Shown here in pieces: positions 24,931-33,690 of a stretch of 64,000 nucleotides of DNA. The position numbers and the translations under genes are program-made. This DNA comes from Methylorubrum rhodinum. GTDB lineage: Bacteria > Pseudomonadota > Alphaproteobacteria > Rhizobiales > Beijerinckiaceae. Positions within the stretch are counted from its first letter, which is position 1. Each line of letters opens with the position of its first letter. A model generated the notes under the pieces. That model did no database searches. It saw only the letters and a program-made list of their open reading frames with translations, and was not told the DNA's origin. Where the stretch lies: contig NZ_JACHOP010000003.1 of NCBI RefSeq assembly GCF_014199935.1, forward strand, positions 62,001 through 126,000, in the 5' to 3' direction.

Positions 24931-26037
24931 GTGGCAGTCCCTCCCCTCTCCCGCAGGCATCTTCTCGGCGGCGCGGCCGCGCTCTCGCTCGGCGCCCTGC
25001 CGTTCGGTCGCGCACGGGCGGCCGGCCCGCTCACGGTCGGCTTCATCTATGTCGGGCCCAAGGACGATTACGGCTACAACCAAGCCCACGCGCAAGGCGC
25101 CGCCGCGCTGAAGGCGCTGCCCGGCGTGCAGGTGGTCGAGGAGGAGAACGTCCGCGAGACCACCGACGTCCAGAAGACCATGGAGAGCATGATCAACCTG
25201 GACGGCGCCGGCCTGATCTTCCCGACCTCGTTCGGCTATTTCGATCCGCACGTGCTGATCGAGGCCAAGAAGAACCCCAAGGTGCAGTTCCGCCATTGCG
25301 GCGGCCTCTGGACCGAGGCGAACCCGAAGAACGCCGGCTCGTATTTCGGCTACATCGCGCAGGGCCAGTACCTGAACGGCATCGTCGCGGCGCATGCCTC
25401 GAAGTCGAAGAAGCTCGGCTTCGTTGCAGCGAAGCCCATTCCGCAGGTGCTCAACAACGTCAACGGCTTCCTGCTCGGCGCCCGCAGCGTCGATCCGTCG
25501 ATCACCGTGCAGGTCATCTTCACCGGCGAGTGGTCGCTCGCGGTCAAGGAGGCGGAGGCGACCAACGCCCTGATCGACGGCGGCGCCGACGTCGTCACCT
25601 GCCACGTCGACAGCCCGAAGGTCGTGGTCGAGACCGCGGCGCGCCGCGGCGCCTTCGTCTGCGGCTACCACGCCGACCAGTCGGCGTTGGCCAAGGGGAA
25701 GTACCTCACCGGCGCCGAGTGGAACTGGGCCTCGATCTACAAGGGCTTCGTCGTCGACATGCAGGCCGGCAAGGCCCCGCCGAATTTCTTGCGCGGCGGC
25801 CTGCCCGATGGGTTCGTGAAGATGAGCCCCTACGGCCCCGCCGTCTCCGAGGAGGCGCGGAAGAACGCCGACGCGGTCAAGGCCGAGATGATGAAGGGGG
25901 GCTTTGCCATCATCAAGGGTCCGCTGAAGGACAACAAGGGCAACGAGATCGCCGGCTCCGGCAAGGCGCTGGCCGAGAACGCCGCCGAGCTGGAGAAGAC
26001 CAACTACCTCGTCGAGGGCGTGAAGGGCTCGGCCTGA
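24931..26037 (+). CDS. BMP-family substrate-binding protein, Tat-exported (system 1)
   Basis: A 368-residue protein whose N-terminus carries a Tat signal (SRRHLLGGAAALSLGAL, cleavage near ARA-AG). The mature domain is a BMP/Med-type periplasmic binding protein: GFIYVGPKDDYGYNQAHAQGA, FPTSFGYFDP, VQFRHCGGLW, GADVVTCHVDSP. Such proteins bind nucleosides or nucleobases. GTG 24931 is chosen as the last start before the Tat motif; another in-frame GTG at 24868 is possible and neither has a strong ribosome-binding site. It follows the system 1 permeases, but it could also serve the permeases starting at 26098. Confidence 0.9.
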   Translation: MAVPPLSRRHLLGGAAALSLGALPFGRARAAGPLTVGFIYVGPKDDYGYNQAHAQGAAALKALPGVQVVEEENVRETTDVQKTMESMINLDGAGLIFPTSFGYFDPHVLIEAKKNPKVQFRHCGGLWTEANPKNAGSYFGYIAQGQYLNGIVAAHASKSKKLGFVAAKPIPQVLNNVNGFLLGARSVDPSITVQVIFTGEWSLAVKEAEATNALIDGGADVVTCHVDSPKVVVETAARRGAFVCGYHADQSALAKGKYLTGAEWNWASIYKGFVVDMQAGKAPPNFLRGGLPDGFVKMSPYGPAVSEEARKNADAVKAEMMKGGFAIIKGPLKDNKGNEIAGSGKALAENAAELEKTNYLVEGVKGSA

Positions 26038-26044
26038 CGCGGGC

Positions 26045-26059
26045 TGGCACGGTTTCTGC
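26045..26059 (+). promoter_or_regulatory. Sigma-54-like promoter before the system 2 permeases
   Basis: TGGCACGGTTTCTGC keeps GG (26046-26047) and GC (26058-26059) ten bases apart and has a perfect TGGCACG -24 half. It lies 38 bases before the permease start codon. Confidence 0.65.
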
Positions 26060-26097
26060 CGCGCTGACCGAGAGGCGAGGAACGAGAATGACACGCG

Positions 26098-27243
26098 ATG
26101 TCCACGAGCGCTGACACCGCCGCGCCCGCCCTGCCGCTCTCTGAACACCGCCCCTCGGCGGCGCTTCAGCTCCGGGCGTGGCTCGCGCGCCGGGCCGAGG
26201 TGGTGGCGATCCCGGTCGGCGCGGTGGTCGTCGGCTTCCTGCTGTTCTCGCTGTTCCTGCTGGCGCTGGGCAAGAGCCCGCTCGCCTTCCTCGATCTCGT
26301 CTGGCGCGGCGGGTTCGGCTCGTCCTTCGCCCTGCAGAACAGCCTGCAGCGGGCCGCCCCCTTGCTGTTCGCCGCACTCTGCGTGGCGCTGCCGGCACGC
26401 CTCGGCCTCGTGGTGATCGGCGGCGAGGGGGCGATCGTGCTGGGCGGCCTCGCCGCCGCCGCCGCGGCGATCCCGCTCCAGGGCGCGCCGCCGTTCCTCG
26501 CCGTGCCGCTGATGGCGCTCGCCGCCGCGCTCGCCGGGGCCGCCTGGATCGGCGGCGTCGGCGCGCTGCGGGCCACTCGCGGCGTCAACGAGACCATCGC
26601 CAGCCTGCTGATGTCCTACATCGCCATCGCGCTCACCAACCACATGATCGAGGCGGTGCTGCGCGACCCGGCGAGCCTCAACAAGCCCTCGACCCCGCCG
26701 ATCGGCGAGGCCTTCGCGGTCGGCCCGCTGCCCGGCCTCGACGTCCACTGGGGGCTCGGCATCGGCGTGCTCGCCTGCCTCCTCGCTTATCTCCTCACCG
26801 AGCGCACGACGTTGGGCTTCGCCGCCCGCATCGCCGGCGGCAACGTCCGGGCGGCGCAGATCCAGGGGTTGCCCGTCGGGCGCCTCGTCGTCGGATTCAC
26901 CGCGCTCGGCGGTGCCTGCGCGGCGCTCGCGGGATTCTTCGAGGTGACGGCGGTGCACGGCAACGCCAACGCCTCGCTCAATGCGGGCTTCGGCTATACC
27001 GGCATCCTCGTCGCGTTCCTCGCCCGCCAGAACCCGCTGGCGATCCTGCCGGTGGCCTTCCTGCTCGGCGGCATCGAGGCGTCAAGCGGGCTGATCCAGC
27101 GGCGGATGCAATTGCCCGACGCGACCGTGCTGGTGCTGGAAGGGCTGCTGTTCCTCGTCGTGCTGACGAGCGAGACGCTCTACGGCCGATTCAAGCCGTT
27201 CAATCCCCATCTCTGGGCCGAGAAGCGCGAGGCGACGGCATGA
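26098..27243 (+). CDS. BMP-type ABC transporter permease, system 2, subunit A
   Basis: A 381-residue inner-membrane protein with about 9-10 hydrophobic segments and family motifs ARLGLVVIGGEGAIVLGGLAAA, GVNETIASLLMSYIAIALTNHMI and NAGFGYTGILVAFLARQNPL. The ribosome-binding site GGCGAGG sits 17 bases before this ATG. It is ideally placed instead for ATG 26088, an 8-codon frame (MTRDVHER) that ends inside this gene. Expression may involve reinitiation after that short frame. The stop overlaps the next ATG (ATGA). Confidence 0.92.
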   Translation: MSTSADTAAPALPLSEHRPSAALQLRAWLARRAEVVAIPVGAVVVGFLLFSLFLLALGKSPLAFLDLVWRGGFGSSFALQNSLQRAAPLLFAALCVALPARLGLVVIGGEGAIVLGGLAAAAAAIPLQGAPPFLAVPLMALAAALAGAAWIGGVGALRATRGVNETIASLLMSYIAIALTNHMIEAVLRDPASLNKPSTPPIGEAFAVGPLPGLDVHWGLGIGVLACLLAYLLTERTTLGFAARIAGGNVRAAQIQGLPVGRLVVGFTALGGACAALAGFFEVTAVHGNANASLNAGFGYTGILVAFLARQNPLAILPVAFLLGGIEASSGLIQRRMQLPDATVLVLEGLLFLVVLTSETLYGRFKPFNPHLWAEKREATA

Positions 27244-28160
27244 GCGACGACCTCGGCCTCTGGACCGTCCTGCTCGCGGTGATCGGCGGTGCGATCCGCG
27301 TCTCGACGCCGTTCCTGTTCGTCAGCCTCGGCGAGACCCTCACCGAGCGCTCGGGACGAATCAATCTCGGCCTGGAGGGTACCCTCGTCTTCGGCGCGAT
27401 GTCGGCCTACGCCACCGCGGTCATGACCGAGAGCCCCTGGGCCGGCGTGGCGGTGGCGGGCCTCGCGGGCGGCGCCTTCGGGTTGCTCCACGGCGTCATC
27501 TGCCGCTTTCCCAGGGTCAACGACGTGGCGGTCGGCATCGCCCTGATGCTGTTCGGCTCAGGGCTGGCCTTCTTCCTCGGCAAGCCGTTCATCCAGCCCT
27601 CGGCGCCGCCCTTGCCCGCGATTCCCTTCGGCTTCTGGTCGGACCTGCCGCAGGTGCAGGCGGCGCTTCGCGTCAACGTGCTGTTCCTCGTCGGCGCCGC
27701 GCTCAGCGTCGCCCTGTGGTGGGGTTTTCGCAACACCAAGGCCGGGCTGATCGTGCGCGTCGTCGGCGACAGCGCGGATGCGGCTCGCGCCATGGGCTAC
27801 GACGTCGACCGCGTGCGGCTGCTCTCCACGGCCGCCGGCGGCGTCTTGGCCGGCATCGGCGGCGCCTATCTGTCGCTCTACTATCCGGGCTCGTGGAACG
27901 AGGGCATCTCGTCGGGCCAGGGCCTGATGGCGGTGGCGCTCGTCATCTTCGCCCGCTGGAACCCGCTCGCCTGCTTCGGCGCGGCCCTGCTGTTCGGCGG
28001 CGCCGGGGCGCTGGGGCCGGCGCTGCAATCGGTCGGCATCTCCCAGGGCTATTACCTGTTCTACGCAGCCCCCTACGTGCTCACCCTGGCGCTGCTGATC
28101 GCCACTTCGTCTCCCGACCGGGCGCTGGCCGGCGCACCGGGCGAACTGTCGCTCAAGTGA
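27240..28160 (+). CDS. BMP-type ABC transporter permease, system 2, subunit B
   Basis: A 306-residue polytopic protein, start overlapping the stop of the upstream permease (ATGA), so the two are translationally coupled. Motifs include GETLTERSGRINLGLEGTLVFGA, GGVLAGIGGAYLSLYYPGSW and GQGLMAVALVIFARWNPL. It pairs with the 26098 product to form the channel of the second nucleobase/amide-type importer. The formamidase gene begins 10 bases after its stop, linking this importer to amide hydrolysis. Confidence 0.92.
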   Translation: MSDDLGLWTVLLAVIGGAIRVSTPFLFVSLGETLTERSGRINLGLEGTLVFGAMSAYATAVMTESPWAGVAVAGLAGGAFGLLHGVICRFPRVNDVAVGIALMLFGSGLAFFLGKPFIQPSAPPLPAIPFGFWSDLPQVQAALRVNVLFLVGAALSVALWWGFRNTKAGLIVRVVGDSADAARAMGYDVDRVRLLSTAAGGVLAGIGGAYLSLYYPGSWNEGISSGQGLMAVALVIFARWNPLACFGAALLFGGAGALGPALQSVGISQGYYLFYAAPYVLTLALLIATSSPDRALAGAPGELSLK

Positions 28161-28170
28161 AGGACATCGC

Positions 28171-29190
28171 ATGAACGGTCTCGGCGGACTGAACAAATCC
28201 CCGAACGGCGTCGTCATCGGCCTCGTGCAACTCCAGCTGCCGACGGTCGTCACCAAGGCTGATCTCAAGGCGCAGACCGACCGCATCGTCGCGATGGTCG
28301 GGAAGGCGCGGGCCAATCTCGGCACGATGGACCTCGTCGTCTTCCCCGAATACGCGCTCCACGGCCTGTCGATGGACACCAACCCGGAGATCATGGTCTC
28401 CCTCGACGGGCCGGAGGTGGCCGCCTTCAAACAGGCCTGCCGCGATCACCGCATCTGGGGCTGCTTCTCGATCATGGAGGCCAACCCCCACGGCAACCCG
28501 TACAATTCCGGCCTCATCATCGACGATACGGGGGAGCTGAAGCTCTATTACCGCAAGATGCACCCCTGGGTGCCGGTCGAGCCGTGGGAGCCGGGCGATC
28601 TCGGCATCCCGGTGATCGAGGGGCCGAAGGGGGCCAAGCTCGGCCTCATCATCTGCCACGACGGCATGTTCCCGGAGATGGCGCGCGAATGCGCCTACAA
28701 GGGCGCCGAGATCATGATCCGCACCGCCGGCTACACCGCGCCGATCCGCGAATCCTGGCGCTTCACCAACCAGTCGAACGCCTTCTGCAACCTGATGGTG
28801 ACGGCCAACGTCTGCCTCTGCGGCTCCGACGGCAGCTTCGACTCGATGGGCGAGGGCATGATCGTCGACTTCGACGGCACCGTCATCGCCCACGGCACCA
28901 CGGGGCGCGTCGACGAGATCATCACGGCGGAGGTGCGGCCCGACCTCGTGCGCGAGGCCCGCGCGCATTGGGGCGTCGAGAACAACATCTACCAGCTCGG
29001 CCACCGCGGCTACACGGCGGTGAAGGGCGGCGCGGGCGACTGCCCCTACACCTACATGCACGACCTCGCCGCGGGACGCTACCGCCTGCCGTGGGAGGAG
29101 ACCGTGAAGGTCACCGACGGCACGGGCTGCGGTTTTGCGGCGCCGACGCGGGTCTACGGCGCGGGGCCGAGGCGGGAGGCGGCGGAGTGA
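28171..29190 (+). CDS. amiF: Formamidase AmiF (nitrilase superfamily)
   Basis: A 339-residue nitrilase-fold amidase, the usual AmiF length. The catalytic triad is E60 (VVFPEYALHG), K129 (LYYRKMHPW) and C162 (LIICHDGMFPEMA). AmiF hydrolyses formamide to formate and ammonia in the cytoplasm; aliphatic amidase AmiE is the close alternative, but the length and MHPW/EPWEPGD region fit AmiF better. AAGGA lies ahead of ATG 28171. It sits in the second BMP importer operon, directly before the brnTA pair on the other strand. The C-terminal extension with several Tyr and Gly is typical of the family. Confidence 0.88.
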   Translation: MNGLGGLNKSPNGVVIGLVQLQLPTVVTKADLKAQTDRIVAMVGKARANLGTMDLVVFPEYALHGLSMDTNPEIMVSLDGPEVAAFKQACRDHRIWGCFSIMEANPHGNPYNSGLIIDDTGELKLYYRKMHPWVPVEPWEPGDLGIPVIEGPKGAKLGLIICHDGMFPEMARECAYKGAEIMIRTAGYTAPIRESWRFTNQSNAFCNLMVTANVCLCGSDGSFDSMGEGMIVDFDGTVIAHGTTGRVDEIITAEVRPDLVREARAHWGVENNIYQLGHRGYTAVKGGAGDCPYTYMHDLAAGRYRLPWEETVKVTDGTGCGFAAPTRVYGAGPRREAAE

Positions 29191-29198
29191 GTGCCGCC

Positions 29199-29498
29199 TC
29201 AGCCCTTCTTCAGCGCCGCGAGCATCTCGCGGCGCAGGATCGCGTTCAGGCGCGTCTGGTAGCCGGGGCCCTGGCGGCGCAGCCACGCCAACACGTCGGA
29301 ATCGATGCGGACCGTGGTCGCGGTCTTGGTCGGGCGGTAGTATTTTCCACGCACCGCCTCGCTCCAGAATTCCTCCGTCAGGGGCGGGATGTCGCTGGTG
29401 TCGATCGCCTCGTCGGGCAGGGCGTCGAGCGCGGCGAGTTCGGCCTTCTGCGCCTCGGTCAGCGGCGGAAGGTTCGTCAGATCGACCTCAAAACTCAC
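29199..29498 (-). CDS. brnA: BrnA-type antitoxin
   Basis: A 99-residue protein starting at GTG 29498, overlapping the end of the toxin gene by 11 bases. The C-terminal 45 residues match BrnA: KTATTVRIDSDVLAWLRRQGPGYQTRLNAILRREM, a ribbon-helix-helix DNA-binding domain. The N-terminal part is acidic (LPDEAIDTSDIPPLTEEFW) and should bind and neutralise BrnT. BrnA normally represses its own operon. The gene order toxin-antitoxin is standard for brnTA. Its stop lies 8 bases from the convergent amiF stop. Confidence 0.88.
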   Translation of the reverse strand: MSFEVDLTNLPPLTEAQKAELAALDALPDEAIDTSDIPPLTEEFWSEAVRGKYYRPTKTATTVRIDSDVLAWLRRQGPGYQTRLNAILRREMLAALKKG

Positions 29499-29802
29499 GA
29501 GTTTCCCGCTCGTAGCGGCGTCGCTCGGTGCGGTCGGCACGCCGGGCCGAGATGATGCGGACGATCTCGATTTCGCTGCCATCCTCGTTCCTCTCGCGCA
29601 CGGTATGGACGACCACGATCACCGTGAAATCCCCCATGGAGCCGACCGCCTTCCAGCGTAGCTCGCCGCCCTCGATGCCGTCGGGTGCCGTCATGAGGAA
29701 CGGGTCGGCGAAGACGCGGAGTGCGTATTCGAAGCTGACGCCATGCTTGCGCAGGTTCGACTCGGCCTTGGCCGAGTCCCATTCGAATCGGGTCGTCACC
29801 AC
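29488..29802 (-). CDS. brnT: BrnT-type ribonuclease toxin
   Basis: A 104-residue protein with the BrnT pattern. It opens [28 protein letters not shown], continues [10 protein letters not shown] and ends [35 protein letters not shown]. BrnT is a RelE-fold ribonuclease that halts translation. The catalytic His/Lys and C-terminal Arg residues are present. It starts at GTG 29802 or 29799 without a clear ribosome-binding site. It is divergent from biuH with only 48 bases between start codons, so the two share a control region. Confidence 0.88.
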   Translation of the reverse strand: MVTTRFEWDSAKAESNLRKHGVSFEYALRVFADPFLMTAPDGIEGGELRWKAVGSMGDFTVIVVVHTVRERNEDGSEIEIVRIISARRADRTERRRYERETREF

Positions 29803-29850
29803 AAAATTGTTACGACATTCACGTCGGGCAAGCCACCGACCGGAGGCCGC

Positions 29851-30570
29851 ATGAGCGTCGTTCTCGCCCCCACCGCCGCGGCGCCCGAGGCCGGCCTCAC
29901 GGTCGAGGCCGAGCCCTATCCCTGGCCGTTCGACGGCGACCTGCGCCCGGGCAACACGGCGCTCGTCATCATCGACATGCAGACCGATTTCTGCGGCCAG
30001 GGCGGCTACGTCGATGCCATGGGCTACGACCTCGCGCTCACCCGCGCGCCGATCGGGCCGATCTCCCGCCTGCTGACCGCTGCGCGAAAAGGCGGCTTCC
30101 ATGTCATCCACACCCGCGAGGGCCATCGGCCGGACCTCGCCGACCTGCCGGCGAACAAGCGCTGGCGCTCGCGCCGGATCGGGGCCGGCATCGGCGATCC
30201 CGGTCCCTGCGGGCGGGTGTTGGTGCGCGGCGAACCCGGCTGGGAGATCATCCCGGAGTTGGCGCCGCGGCCCGACGAGCCGGTGATCGACAAGCCCGGC
30301 AAGGGCTCGTTCTGCGCCACCGACCTCGAACTGATCCTGACGACCCGGGGCATCCGCAACCTGATCCTCACCGGCATCACCACCGACGTCTGCGTCCACA
30401 CCACGATGCGCGAGGCCAACGACCGCGGCTTCGAATGCCTCATCGTCTCGGACGGCACCGCGGCGACCGATCCGGGCAACCACGCGGCGGCGCTGAAGAT
30501 GGTGACGATGCAGGGCGGCGTGTTCGGCGCGGTCGCCTCCTCCGAGGCGATCCTGCGGGCGATCGGGTAA
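29851..30570 (+). CDS. biuH: Biuret amidohydrolase (BiuH)
   Basis: A 239-residue cysteine hydrolase of the isochorismatase family. Catalytic D42 ([11 protein letters not shown]), K148 ([10 protein letters not shown]) and C181 ([10 protein letters not shown]) sit exactly six residues later than the D36, K142 and C175 reported for rhizobial BiuH. The long stretches around [34 protein letters not shown] and [10 protein letters not shown] also match BiuH as I remember it. It converts biuret to allophanate and ammonia. ATG 29851 has GGAGG five bases upstream. It is followed after five bases by the system 2 ABC ATPase, suggesting that importer may carry biuret or a related amide. Confidence 0.88.
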   Translation: MSVVLAPTAAAPEAGLTVEAEPYPWPFDGDLRPGNTALVIIDMQTDFCGQGGYVDAMGYDLALTRAPIGPISRLLTAARKGGFHVIHTREGHRPDLADLPANKRWRSRRIGAGIGDPGPCGRVLVRGEPGWEIIPELAPRPDEPVIDKPGKGSFCATDLELILTTRGIRNLILTGITTDVCVHTTMREANDRGFECLIVSDGTAATDPGNHAAALKMVTMQGGVFGAVASSEAILRAIG

Positions 30571-30575
30571 GCGCC

Positions 30576-32132
30576 ATGGTGACGATCCCCCCGCCCGCCC
30601 CGCGGTCTGAGGGCGCCATCGGCGTCGAGACGGTCGGCATGACCAAGCGCTTCGGCGGCTTCACCGCGCTCGACGACGTGTCGATCCTCGTGCCGCCGGG
30701 CGGCTTCCACGCGTTGCTCGGCGAGAACGGCGCGGGCAAGTCGACGCTCGTCAAATGCGTGATGGGCTTCTACGCCCCGACTTCCGGCTCCGTGCTGATC
30801 GACGGGCGCGAGGCCGAGATCGACGGGCCGAAGGGCGCGCAGGGCGCGGGCCTCGGCATGGTCTACCAGCACTTCACCCTGGTGCCGTCGCTGACGGGGG
30901 CGGAGAACCTCGTCATCGCGCGCGCCGACGCCCCCGCGATCCTCGACTGGAAGAGCGAGCGCGCGAAACTCGCCGCCTTCATGGAGCGGATGCCGTTCCG
31001 GCTCGATCTCGACCGACCGGTGGCCGAACTCGCGGCCGGCGAGAAGCAGAAGCTCGAAATCGTCAAGCAGCTCGCCCTCAAGGCCCGCTTCCTGATCCTC
31101 GACGAGCCGACTTCGGTGCTGACGCCCGATGAGGCCGAGGAGGTGCTGGGGCTGCTGCGCGGCCTGTGCGATGCGGGCGCGCTCTCGGTGCTGATGATCA
31201 GCCACAAGTTCCGCGAGGTCGAGGCCTTCGCCCGCTCGTTCAGCGTCCTGCGCCGCGGGCGCCTCGTCGGCGGCGGCACGGTCGGCGCGGTCTCGCGCGA
31301 CGACATGGCGGCGATGATGGTGGGCGAGCGCTCCGTGCGCACCCTCGCCGCCCGCATCGGCGAGCCGGAGGCGGCCCACGACGTGCTGCGGGTGGAGGGT
31401 GTGACCGCGACCGACGTCTCGGGCCTGCGCCGGATCGACATTGCCGACCTTCGCGTGCGGCGGCGCGAGATCGTCGGCATCGCCGGCGTCTCGGGCAACG
31501 GCCAGAAGGAACTCGCCGACGTGCTCGGCGGCCAGATCCGGGCGACCGGCGGGCGCGTCGTGGTCCAGGGCGAGCCCTATCGCGGCAGCCGGGCCGAGAG
31601 CCGCCGCCATCGGGTGCGCTTCATCCCCGAGGAGCCCCTGCGCAACGCCTGCGCCCCGCGGATGTCGGTGTCGGAAAACCTCGCCTTCCGCGCCTTCGAC
31701 CGCCGCGGCGAGGACATCCAGGCCCGGCCCACCTTCTGGCTCGACCGGCGCGGCATGGGCCGGCGGGCCAAGGACCTGATCGCCCGCTTCAAGGTGAAGA
31801 CCGCCTCGTCCGAGGCGCCGATCGCCACGCTGTCCGGCGGCAACGTCCAGCGCGCGGTGCTGGCCCGTGAACTGACCGACCCGGTCGATCTGCTGATCGT
31901 GGTCAACCCGTGCTTCGGCCTCGACTTCTCGGCCATCGCCGAGATCCGCAACCGCATCGTCGCGGCCCGCAACGCGGGCGCCGCCGTGCTGCTGATCAGC
32001 GAGGACTTGGACGAGATCCTGGAGCTGTCCGACCGCATCGTCGTGATGTCCGAGGGGCGCCTCGTCTACGAGACCCCCGCCGTGACGGCCGATTCGGGCA
32101 CCATCGGCCGGCACATGGCCGGGCACCACTGA
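30576..32132 (+). CDS. BMP-type ABC transporter ATPase, two nucleotide-binding domains (system 2)
   Basis: A 518-residue protein. Domain 1 has Walker A GENGAGKST, signature ELAAGEKQK and Walker B FLILDEPTS. Domain 2 has the degenerate Walker A region GVSGNGQ, signature LSGGNVQRA and NPCFGLD in place of DEPT, as in one subgroup of these importers. It powers the permeases at 26098 and 27240. It starts five bases after biuH, so the order permeases-amiF | biuH-ATPase-binding protein forms one functional block interrupted by the minus-strand brnTA. Confidence 0.92.
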   Translation: MVTIPPPAPRSEGAIGVETVGMTKRFGGFTALDDVSILVPPGGFHALLGENGAGKSTLVKCVMGFYAPTSGSVLIDGREAEIDGPKGAQGAGLGMVYQHFTLVPSLTGAENLVIARADAPAILDWKSERAKLAAFMERMPFRLDLDRPVAELAAGEKQKLEIVKQLALKARFLILDEPTSVLTPDEAEEVLGLLRGLCDAGALSVLMISHKFREVEAFARSFSVLRRGRLVGGGTVGAVSRDDMAAMMVGERSVRTLAARIGEPEAAHDVLRVEGVTATDVSGLRRIDIADLRVRRREIVGIAGVSGNGQKELADVLGGQIRATGGRVVVQGEPYRGSRAESRRHRVRFIPEEPLRNACAPRMSVSENLAFRAFDRRGEDIQARPTFWLDRRGMGRRAKDLIARFKVKTASSEAPIATLSGGNVQRAVLARELTDPVDLLIVVNPCFGLDFSAIAEIRNRIVAARNAGAAVLLISEDLDEILELSDRIVVMSEGRLVYETPAVTADSGTIGRHMAGHH

Positions 32133-32139
32133 ACCGGGC

Positions 32140-32155
32140 TGGCCCTGGTCTTGCT
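32140..32155 (+). promoter_or_regulatory. Sigma-54-like promoter before the system 2 binding protein
   Basis: TGGCCCTGGTCTTGCT has GG (32141-32142) and GC (32153-32154) ten bases apart and a perfect TTGCT -12 half. It lies eight bases past the ATPase stop and 77 bases before the binding-protein start. Confidence 0.6.
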
Positions 32156-32231
32156 CCCGTTCAGCTGGCGCAAACGTCACGACGAGCCGATGAGCGGCCG
32201 CGGGCGGCGCCGGACAGGGGGCGTAAGTCCG

Positions 32232-33305
32232 ATGGTTCGCAAGGTTCTGACGCGATGGGCCGGCGCGGCGATGGGGGTCGCGCTGGCCGCCGGCCCGGCG
32301 CTCGCCGCCGACAAGCTCAAGGTCGGCTTCGTCTATGTCGGCCCGGTGGCCGATTACGGCTATTCCTACCAGCACGACCTCAGCCGCAAGGCGCTGGCCG
32401 AGGCTTTGCCCGACAAGGTCGAGACCACCTTCCTCGAGAACGTGCCGGAGGCCGACAGCGAGCGCTCCATCGAGAAGCTCGCCCGCTCCGGCGCCGGGCT
32501 GATCTTCACCACCTCGTTCGGCTTCATGGAGCCGACCCTGAAGGTCGCGAAGAAGTTCCCGAAGGTGAAGTTCGAGCACGCCACCGGCTACAAGCGCTCG
32601 GACAACGTGGCGACCTACTCGGCCCGGTTCTACGAGGGCCGCTACGTCTGCGGCAAGATCGCCGGCAAGATGTCGAAGTCCGGCACCGTCGGCTACATCG
32701 CCTCGTTCCCGATTCCGGAAGTCGTCAGCGGCATCAACGCGTTCATGCTCGGCGCGCAATCGGTCAACCCGAACATCAAGGTCAAGATCGTTTGGGTGAA
32801 CACGTGGTTCGATCCGGGCAAGGAGGCCGAGGCCGCCAAGGCGTTGCTGGCGCAGGACGCCGACATCCTCACCCAACACACCGACTCGGCCGCGCCGCTT
32901 CAGGAAGCCGAGAAGGCCGGAAAGCTCGCCTTCGGCCAGTCCTCCGACCAGTTCCGCTTCGCCCCGAAGGCGCAGCTCACCTCGATCGTCGACGACTGGA
33001 ACGGCTACGTGATCGCGGAGGCCAAGGCCGTCCTCGACGGCACGTGGAAGAGCCACGACACCTGGGGCGGCATCAAGGACGGCATGGTCGTGCTCGCGCC
33101 CTTCACCAACATGCCCGACGACGTGAAGGAACTGGCCGAGGAGACCACGAAGGGGATCGTCGAGGGCAAGATCCATCCGTTCCAGGGGCCGGTGCTCAAG
33201 CAGGACGGCACGGTCGCGGTGAAGGAGGGCGAGCAGGCGCCCGATCCGATGATCCTCGGGATGAACTGGTACGTGAAGGGCATCGACGACCGGCTGACGC
33301 AATAG
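32232..33305 (+). CDS. BMP-family substrate-binding protein (system 2)
   Basis: A 357-residue secreted binding protein starting at ATG 32232. It has a Sec signal peptide (MVRKVLTRWAGAAMGVALAA, cleavage at ALA-AD). The mature domain has GFVYVGPVADYGYSYQHD, FTTSFGFMEP, KFEHATGYKRSDN and DILTQHTDSAAPLQEA, the BMP pattern. It differs clearly from the system 1 protein, so the ligands probably differ. High local demand for this protein could explain its own sigma-54-like promoter. A strong bidirectional terminator follows. Confidence 0.92.
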   Translation: MVRKVLTRWAGAAMGVALAAGPALAADKLKVGFVYVGPVADYGYSYQHDLSRKALAEALPDKVETTFLENVPEADSERSIEKLARSGAGLIFTTSFGFMEPTLKVAKKFPKVKFEHATGYKRSDNVATYSARFYEGRYVCGKIAGKMSKSGTVGYIASFPIPEVVSGINAFMLGAQSVNPNIKVKIVWVNTWFDPGKEAEAAKALLAQDADILTQHTDSAAPLQEAEKAGKLAFGQSSDQFRFAPKAQLTSIVDDWNGYVIAEAKAVLDGTWKSHDTWGGIKDGMVVLAPFTNMPDDVKELAEETTKGIVEGKIHPFQGPVLKQDGTVAVKEGEQAPDPMILGMNWYVKGIDDRLTQ

Positions 33306-33337
33306 CCGACGCTCCGAGAGAGACGCTCCATAAGAAA

Positions 33338-33361
33338 CGCCGCCGGAGGGATCCGGCGGCG
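33338..33361. terminator. Bidirectional terminator
   Basis: CGCCGCCGGA and TCCGGCGGCG form a perfect 10-base-pair stem with loop GGGA, between the convergent genes ending at 33305 and 33381. Confidence 0.7.
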
Positions 33362-33380
33362 CCTGTCGTTCGGACGGTGT

Positions 33381-33650
33381 TCAGGGCCGCGGCGGGGGCG
33401 GCGGAGCCGGGCGCTCCTCCGGCGGCGGGGGCGGCGTCTCGACCGGCACGCCGACGCCCGGCGGGGCCGGGATGGCGTCGCCGCGCTCGATCGCCCGCCG
33501 CTCGTTGGCCGGGCCGGCCATGCCCTCGGTGCCGCCGGGCGCGGTCACGGACGGTTGGCCGGCGGGCGCGCCGACCGATTGGGCGAAGGCGCCGCCGCCC
33601 AGGCCGAGGCCGGCACAGAGGGCGAGCGCGAGGGTCTTTCTGACGGACAT
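33381..33650 (-). CDS. Small secreted protein of the APAG-TAPGG family (member 1)
   Basis: An 89-residue protein starting at ATG 33650; a TTG seven codons upstream is less likely. It has a Sec signal (MSVRKTLALALCAGLGLGGG, cleavage at AFA-QS). The family motif VGAPAGQPSVTAPGG comes right after cleavage, then GMAGPANERRAIERGD. A proline-rich tail (PPPPPEERPAPPPPPRP) ends it. The same APAG-P-VTAPGG block recurs at 33691, 37680 and 38147. No enzyme motif is visible; a periplasmic or envelope location is inferred. Confidence 0.7.
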   Translation of the reverse strand: MSVRKTLALALCAGLGLGGGAFAQSVGAPAGQPSVTAPGGTEGMAGPANERRAIERGDAIPAPPGVGVPVETPPPPPEERPAPPPPPRP

Positions 33651-33690
33651 GTCGAGAGGCTTTCCAGGCAAGGGGAGGATCGAGGGGCCG

